Source: Myroides odoratus (lineage in GTDB: Bacteria; Bacteroidota; Bacteroidia; Flavobacteriales; Flavobacteriaceae). From it: a DNA stretch of 36,124 nt. A program made the translations under genes and the position numbers. Each line of letters starts with the position of its first letter. The first letter of the stretch is position 1. The stretch lies in contig NZ_LROZ01000027.1 of the NCBI RefSeq assembly GCF_001549985.1, positions 335 to 36,458 on the forward strand, read 5' to 3'. The notes under the pieces were generated by a model. That model did not search any database. It saw only the letters and a list, made by a program, of their open reading frames with translations, and was not told the DNA's origin. This document shows, in pieces, positions 32,285 to 36,124 of the stretch.

Positions 32285-32542
32285 TGTTTTACGGGGTGCC
32301 TTTATATTATCCCTACATCCTTATGCCCACTACCTTATGTAAGAAAGCGGAAAGAAAACGATGAGGACAAAATATATACAAGGCTCTAATGCTATTCAAC
32401 GGTTCATTGAATAACTGCGGTTTACAAATAAGTGAAATGGATATAGGATTAATTGTACTAAAAAGTAAAATACAAGCATAGCATACCTGAGAGCATTAGC
32501 CCTACAAGTTGTGTTTTATCTTTACTTTTTTCCTATATTTTC
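32285..32542. other. Region between the copper lipoprotein and the small Cys-rich gene
   Basis: About 260 nt without a gene. It holds the promoter region of the downstream operon. TATTCAA/TTGAATA (32393-32413) is a 7 bp inverted repeat with a 7 nt spacer that might be an operator. No exact TAnnTTTG element is seen; CAAAATATA near 32369 is close to one on the minus strand. Confidence 0.3.
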
Positions 32543-32911
32543 TTATGCTTGGTAAACGGGAGGTCGAAATAATAAATTAGAAAAAGAAAAACGGTAGTGA
32601 TCTTCAACATTGATCACTACTTTGGTGAAATAAGGTGTAACAAAAGTACAGTTAATCACCGCAATAGCCTGATAGTAAATCAGCTGTATTTCAGCTGAAG
32701 CAAAATGAGTCTTGCTCTTATCTGCATCTGTATCTGATGCATGAGCGAGTTCTTTAGTCAGGTGACATTTCCCATTACATTTCAGTTCTGGTTTGTCTTT
32801 ATTGACACAAAGTTCATTTTTTATATAATCATAAAATACTACATACTCCACAACCGGTAATACTGGTTTGAAGAACATAAATAGAGCTAATATGATTGTT
32901 GCTATTTTCAC
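32543..32911 (-). CDS. Small Cys-rich membrane-associated protein next to copper genes
   Basis: The product is 122 residues. A hydrophobic N-terminus (MKIATIILALFMFFKPVLPV) is an uncleaved anchor or a signal. Then comes C35-x9-C45-x3-C49-H50 (LCVNKDKPELKCNGKCHLTK), a likely metal or disulfide site, and the conserved-looking end FRPPVYQA. A second hydrophobic part lies near QLIYYQAIAVINCTFVT. From memory, similar small proteins with a CNGKCHL motif occur upstream of heavy-metal TonB-dependent receptors in Bacteroidota; I cannot cite a function. Its place upstream on the same strand supports a role in copper handling. Confidence 0.6.
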   Translation of the reverse strand: MKIATIILALFMFFKPVLPVVEYVVFYDYIKNELCVNKDKPELKCNGKCHLTKELAHASDTDADKSKTHFASAEIQLIYYQAIAVINCTFVTPYFTKVVINVEDHYRFSFSNLLFRPPVYQA

Positions 32912-33324
32912 CTTACAAAGGTCAGCTATATTTCTAAAAGGACAAAATTTGGTGGTGTTTCTATGAATTAATGGATTGAAAAAATAAACGGATTTTACTC
33001 TTTTTAGCTCAATTATACCCTAGGCTTTTAAAATACTTCTTCTCAAACAAAAAGGCGGTACCAAAAAAGGAGAAATTGCTGTGCTAATTTGTATATGCAA
33101 TTAGCTATCGTTTCTAATAATTAAAAAAAGAAAGAAAATACGATTTGTTTTTATTAGAAGTTAGAGCAAGACAAAAGGAAACGATCCAACATCCTTGATA
33201 GACCTTCTTGTTGACTGACAATAAGGTCTAAAAAATGAAGAGGGTGATCTAAAAGATCACCCTCTTTGCAAATATTTGTACTCCACGAATGACATAGTAA
33301 AGTACAAATTATGAAAAAACTAAA
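32912..33324. other. Gene-free stretch with small hairpins
   Basis: No supported gene. Present are a short inverted repeat GCTAATT/AATTAGC (33083-33105), the pair GACCTT/AAGGTC (33201-33228) and the terminator at 33238-33266. The promoter of the small Cys-rich gene should lie in the first 100 nt, but no exact consensus is seen. Confidence 0.35.
33238..33266 (-). terminator. Terminator downstream of the OmpA-PD40 gene
   Basis: AAGAGGGTGATCT (33238-33250), loop AAA, AGATCACCCTCTT (33254-33266) is a perfect 13 bp stem about 60 nt after the stop of the minus-strand gene that ends at 33325. Confidence 0.8.
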
Positions 33325-35301
33325 TTAATTGATGTTCATGATAATAAACTCACTGCGTCTATTCACTTCGTGTTCTGCTGCAGTACATGGAACTCCATTG
33401 CTACAGTGATTAATTAGCTGTGATTCACCGTATCCTCTACCTGTTAAACGCTTTGGATCGATACCTTGATCAATCATCCACTTCATTGTAGCAGTAACTC
33501 GACGTTCAGACAACTTCATGTTGTAAGCATCATTTCCTTGGCTATCTGTATGAGAGCGAATATCGAGCTTCAAACTCGGATGTTGTTTCATGATTTCAAC
33601 AATCTTCATCAATTCGATTTGAGCATCTGGGCGAATAATCGATTGATTTAAATCAAAATGAATCGGATTCAACTTCATCTTTGCGAATAAATCATCGCCT
33701 GGTTTGACAATCGTTCCATCAATCTCCAATTCGATGGCTACTGTAGTTTGGGATTTTCGATCCGTTGACACCACAAACTCCTGGGTATCATACCCTGGCT
33801 TTTGAATGCGAATACGGTATTTTTGACCACAAAGCAGCTTGTCTGAAAAATAGTGACCACGGGCATCGGAATAAACCTTATCTACTAGTTTTTGCATTCG
33901 ATCTTGAATGATAATTTCAGCATCGGCTATGAAAAACTGACTCGCTTTCTCAGCAACAGTACCTTCGATCACTTGAATACACGGTTTCTCTACAAATAAG
34001 TAAATATCATCTCCACCTTGTCCATTTAAGCGGTTAGAGCTAATAAACCCTTTCTTTGTCGAGCTATCAATATACAGTCCAAAGTCGTCAAATCGACTGT
34101 TGATATCTGGACCTAAATTCACCGGTTTACCTAAACTTCCATCTTTGTGAATATCAACCTTATACAAATCCAAACCCCCAAATCCCGGATGACCATCGGT
34201 AGCAAAATAAAGCACATAGTCCTTCGATATAAAAGGAAAAGTCTCTCTTCCTGCTGTATTAATCTGGTCTCCTAGATTTTCTACAGCACCATATTGTCCA
34301 TCTTCATAGAGCGCAACGCGGAATAAATCCAATTGACCTAAACTACCTTGAACTCCTTGGCGATCTGAAGCAAAATAAAGCCACTTTTCATCAGGTGTCA
34401 AGGCCGGATGAGCCGTGTTGTACTGCTCTAAGTTGATCGGCAATGCCTCTACTTCTCCCCAACGGCCATCGGCCTGTTTCTTGGCACGATATATTTGCAA
34501 TATAGAGGAATCTTCTTGATGCAAGTCTGCTTTCTTGTTTCTGCGAGAAGAACTCTTATTGCTGGTAAAATAAAGAGTTTGACCATCTTTAGTAAAAATA
34601 GCAGAACCCATGTTCAAATTCTTAGAAGCCAATTCCTTTGCAAATAATACCGGTTCTTCAAGTGTTCCATCTGAAACAATCGAAGATGCATATAGCTTCG
34701 TATAAGATTCATTGGTCCAAGCGTGAATTTTATTGTGCATCGCATCTGTAGGTCGAGATGAAGTGAAAATCAATTGATTTTCACTTAATGTCCCCCCATA
34801 ATCCGAATACGAACTATTGATCCCCAAGTTAACTAAAGCATAACTAGAGGCCGCTTGGGTTAGCTCTACCAACTCATCGTTATTTAAAAATAAACGAGCT
34901 CGAGAATCGGTATACTCAATAGTTGCAAATCGCTCCAACATAGCATCGGCTTGTTCTGGTTGACCTACTGCTTTTAACGTTTGGGCAAAACGATAGTAAT
35001 ATTCTGGGTTTAATAGATTTAAATCTTTCCCCTCATAAGTAGCATTAAAAAGCTGATCATACCATTTATAGGCGTCAATAAATTTCCCGTTGAAATAGTA
35101 GGAATCTCCAAGTCTACTCAATATTGAGGTGTTCACATAGCCCTTATCTGCCATGTTTTCATACACGTGAATCGCATCGATATAAGCATAATTCTCAAAT
35201 TCGCGATCAGCTTTGCGCTCTTTGCGAGTTTGTCCAAAGCCAATCAAACTCGTCAACAACAGACAAAGAACAATACCGTTATATAGTTTGTATTTTATCA
35301 T
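33325..35301 (-). CDS. OmpA-family protein with TPR-like and PD40 (WD40-like) repeats
   Basis: I chose the ATG at 35301 (658 residues), where a signal peptide starts (MIKYKLYNGIVLCLLLTSLIGFGQ). The order of domains is: TPR-like helices at ~30-150 (ENYAYIDAIHVYENMADKGY, LGDSYYFNGKFIDAYKWYDQ); PD40 beta-propeller repeats at ~170-440 (IFTSSRP, LYFTSNKS, LYFASDRQG, LYFATDGHPGFGGLDLY, GFISSNR); a CarboxypepD_reg-like beta sandwich at ~450-530; and an OmpA C-terminal peptidoglycan-binding domain at ~545-655 (IHFDLNQSIIRPDA, RSHTDSQGNDAYN, LSERR, NRRSEF). Such proteins link outer-membrane complexes to the cell wall, like PorE or SprE partners, and are regularly paired with PorP/SprF proteins. That gene is 13 nt upstream. 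Confidence 0.9.
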   Translation of the reverse strand: MIKYKLYNGIVLCLLLTSLIGFGQTRKERKADREFENYAYIDAIHVYENMADKGYVNTSILSRLGDSYYFNGKFIDAYKWYDQLFNATYEGKDLNLLNPEYYYRFAQTLKAVGQPEQADAMLERFATIEYTDSRARLFLNNDELVELTQAASSYALVNLGINSSYSDYGGTLSENQLIFTSSRPTDAMHNKIHAWTNESYTKLYASSIVSDGTLEEPVLFAKELASKNLNMGSAIFTKDGQTLYFTSNKSSSRRNKKADLHQEDSSILQIYRAKKQADGRWGEVEALPINLEQYNTAHPALTPDEKWLYFASDRQGVQGSLGQLDLFRVALYEDGQYGAVENLGDQINTAGRETFPFISKDYVLYFATDGHPGFGGLDLYKVDIHKDGSLGKPVNLGPDINSRFDDFGLYIDSSTKKGFISSNRLNGQGGDDIYLFVEKPCIQVIEGTVAEKASQFFIADAEIIIQDRMQKLVDKVYSDARGHYFSDKLLCGQKYRIRIQKPGYDTQEFVVSTDRKSQTTVAIELEIDGTIVKPGDDLFAKMKLNPIHFDLNQSIIRPDAQIELMKIVEIMKQHPSLKLDIRSHTDSQGNDAYNMKLSERRVTATMKWMIDQGIDPKRLTGRGYGESQLINHCSNGVPCTAAEHEVNRRSEFIIMNIN

Positions 35302-35314
35302 AATTTGCTTGTTT

Positions 35315-36124
35315 CTAGAAAAATCTCGGAGCAACCTTTTTCTTCGTGTTATTAAATAGTTCAAACTTCATGAAAATCTCATGTGAACCCGAATGATATT
35401 TCGCTAATTTACTAGTATCTGCATCATAGGTATAACCGATGAATAATCCATCGCTAACTTGGAATCCCGCTAACCCACTAACAGAAGCATCCCAACGATA
35501 CGCTGCTCCAAGGGTAAACTTTTCGTAAAACAAAAAGTTTGCTGTTACATCCACTTGTAAAGGTGCGCCTGTCATTACTTTCACTAAAGCAGCTGGTTTG
35601 AATTGAATCTCTGGATTCAATTCAAAAACATAGCCTCCCATCAAGTAAAAATGAGTCTTCTCTTTCATCACGCGATAATCATTGTCGTTGTAAACATTAC
35701 TAGACAAAATCATCGGTACCGATAATCCCGCATAGGCTTTATCCGAATATAAGTACACCCCTGCTCCTACGTTACCTGAAAACTTGTTTTTGATGTTGTC
35801 CTCCGCAACGGGATCGCTTCCGTCATAAATGTGTAATTTATCGTAATTCACATCCAAAAGAGATCCTGTTCCCTTTAGTCCAAAGGCCAATTTATACTGG
35901 TAATTTAAATCTACCGTATACGCTAAATCAATCGACAAGCTATTTTCGTCCATCACCCCTAAATGGTCATTCTTAAAGTGAAATCCCATCCCTAAACCAT
36001 TATCGGTCAAGGGAGTGGTTCCAGATAGATACGCTGTTTTAGGAGCACCTTCTAATCCCACCCACTGGGTGCGGTATAACCCAAAAAATTGCAAGTGATC
36101 CACACTCCCTGCATAAGCGGGGTT
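35315..36124 (-). CDS. PorP/SprF family type IX membrane protein, 5' end outside the window
   Basis: The frame is open to the right edge; the codon at 36101-36103 is a GTG for valine inside NPAYAGSVDHLQFFGLYRTQ, not a start. NPAYAGS followed by YRTQWVGLEGAPKT is the signature of the PorP/SprF family near the N-terminus. The remainder consists of alternating strands of a FadL-like outer-membrane barrel, ending YTYDADTSKLAKYHSGSHEIFMKFELF. SprF is needed for export of the giant adhesin SprB; family members usually sit next to the adhesin they serve. Here the next gene is the OmpA-PD40 protein, probably co-transcribed. The adhesin, if there is one, should be upstream, beyond the window. Confidence 0.9.
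   Translation of the reverse strand, partial: NPAYAGSVDHLQFFGLYRTQWVGLEGAPKTAYLSGTTPLTDNGLGMGFHFKNDHLGVMDENSLSIDLAYTVDLNYQYKLAFGLKGTGSLLDVNYDKLHIYDGSDPVAEDNIKNKFSGNVGAGVYLYSDKAYAGLSVPMILSSNVYNDNDYRVMKEKTHFYLMGGYVFELNPEIQFKPAALVKVMTGAPLQVDVTANFLFYEKFTLGAAYRWDASVSGLAGFQVSDGLFIGYTYDADTSKLAKYHSGSHEIFMKFELFNNTKKKVAPRFF

Noticed and set aside
35364..35364. ATG at 35364 as start of the OmpA-PD40 gene
   Set aside because: It would overlap the PorP/SprF gene by 50 nt and put charged residues before the signal peptide; the ATG at 35301 starts the signal peptide cleanly.

Overview
The window looks like chromosomal DNA from a member of the Flavobacteriaceae (Bacteroidota), most likely a Myroides-like organism; the genus is an inference. 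The reasons are an AT-rich sequence with few Shine-Dalgarno sites, promoters of the Bacteroidota type (TTG, about 20 bp, TAnnTTTG), a tmRNA whose tag reads GENNYALAA, PorP/SprF and OmpA-PD40 proteins of the type IX/gliding kind, and lipoproteins with acidic residues after the lipid cysteine.

Layout. (1) 2-8797 (+): the 3' part of a giant gene, more than 2,931 codons and open through the left edge. It encodes a repetitive surface-type protein with an order-preserved ~3.2 kb super-repeat, a perfect-period decapeptide array and an unrecognised C-terminal domain. A secreted L-type-lectin-like protein follows (8894-10465). (2) 10670-13362: a paiB-paiA pair divergent from a MocR-type (GntR plus aminotransferase) regulator, with a near-palindrome between them. 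(3) 13363-17166: decayed mobile DNA, comprising a mobilization-protein relic, an orphan gene (possibly SUKH-like), a DnaB relic without Walker A, a small secreted protein, an endolysin tail and a phage-type lipoprotein. This debris ends at the 3' end of ssrA (17316-17710, minus strand). (4) 17875-24867: housekeeping genes: saccharopine/alanine-dehydrogenase-like protein, acyl-CoA thioesterase, 3-hydroxyacyl-CoA dehydrogenase, prmC divergent from a ribD-yigZ-ogt-peptidase E run; the peptidase E gene has a late frameshift. (5) 24992-27284 (-): an EamA transporter and two tandem paralogous secreted proteins of unknown function. (6) 27407-32911 (-): a probable copper-handling locus: a small Cys-rich protein, a Met/His-containing lipoprotein, an OprC/NosA-like TonB-dependent receptor with a CxxxM-HxM pattern, an MbnP-like protein and an MbnH-like dihaem protein. 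(7) 33325-36124 (-): an OmpA-PD40 protein and a PorP/SprF protein that runs off the right edge.

The most interesting system is the copper locus. It joins an outer-membrane Cu receptor with the MbnP/MbnH pair (in which MbnH oxidises a tryptophan of MbnP to kynurenine to make a Cu(I) site) in a neighbourhood where no methanobactin-biosynthesis genes are visible. The second is the giant modular protein, whose segmental duplications and C-terminal domain match no sorting signal that I recognise. All functional statements are from reading the sequence; no database search was run.
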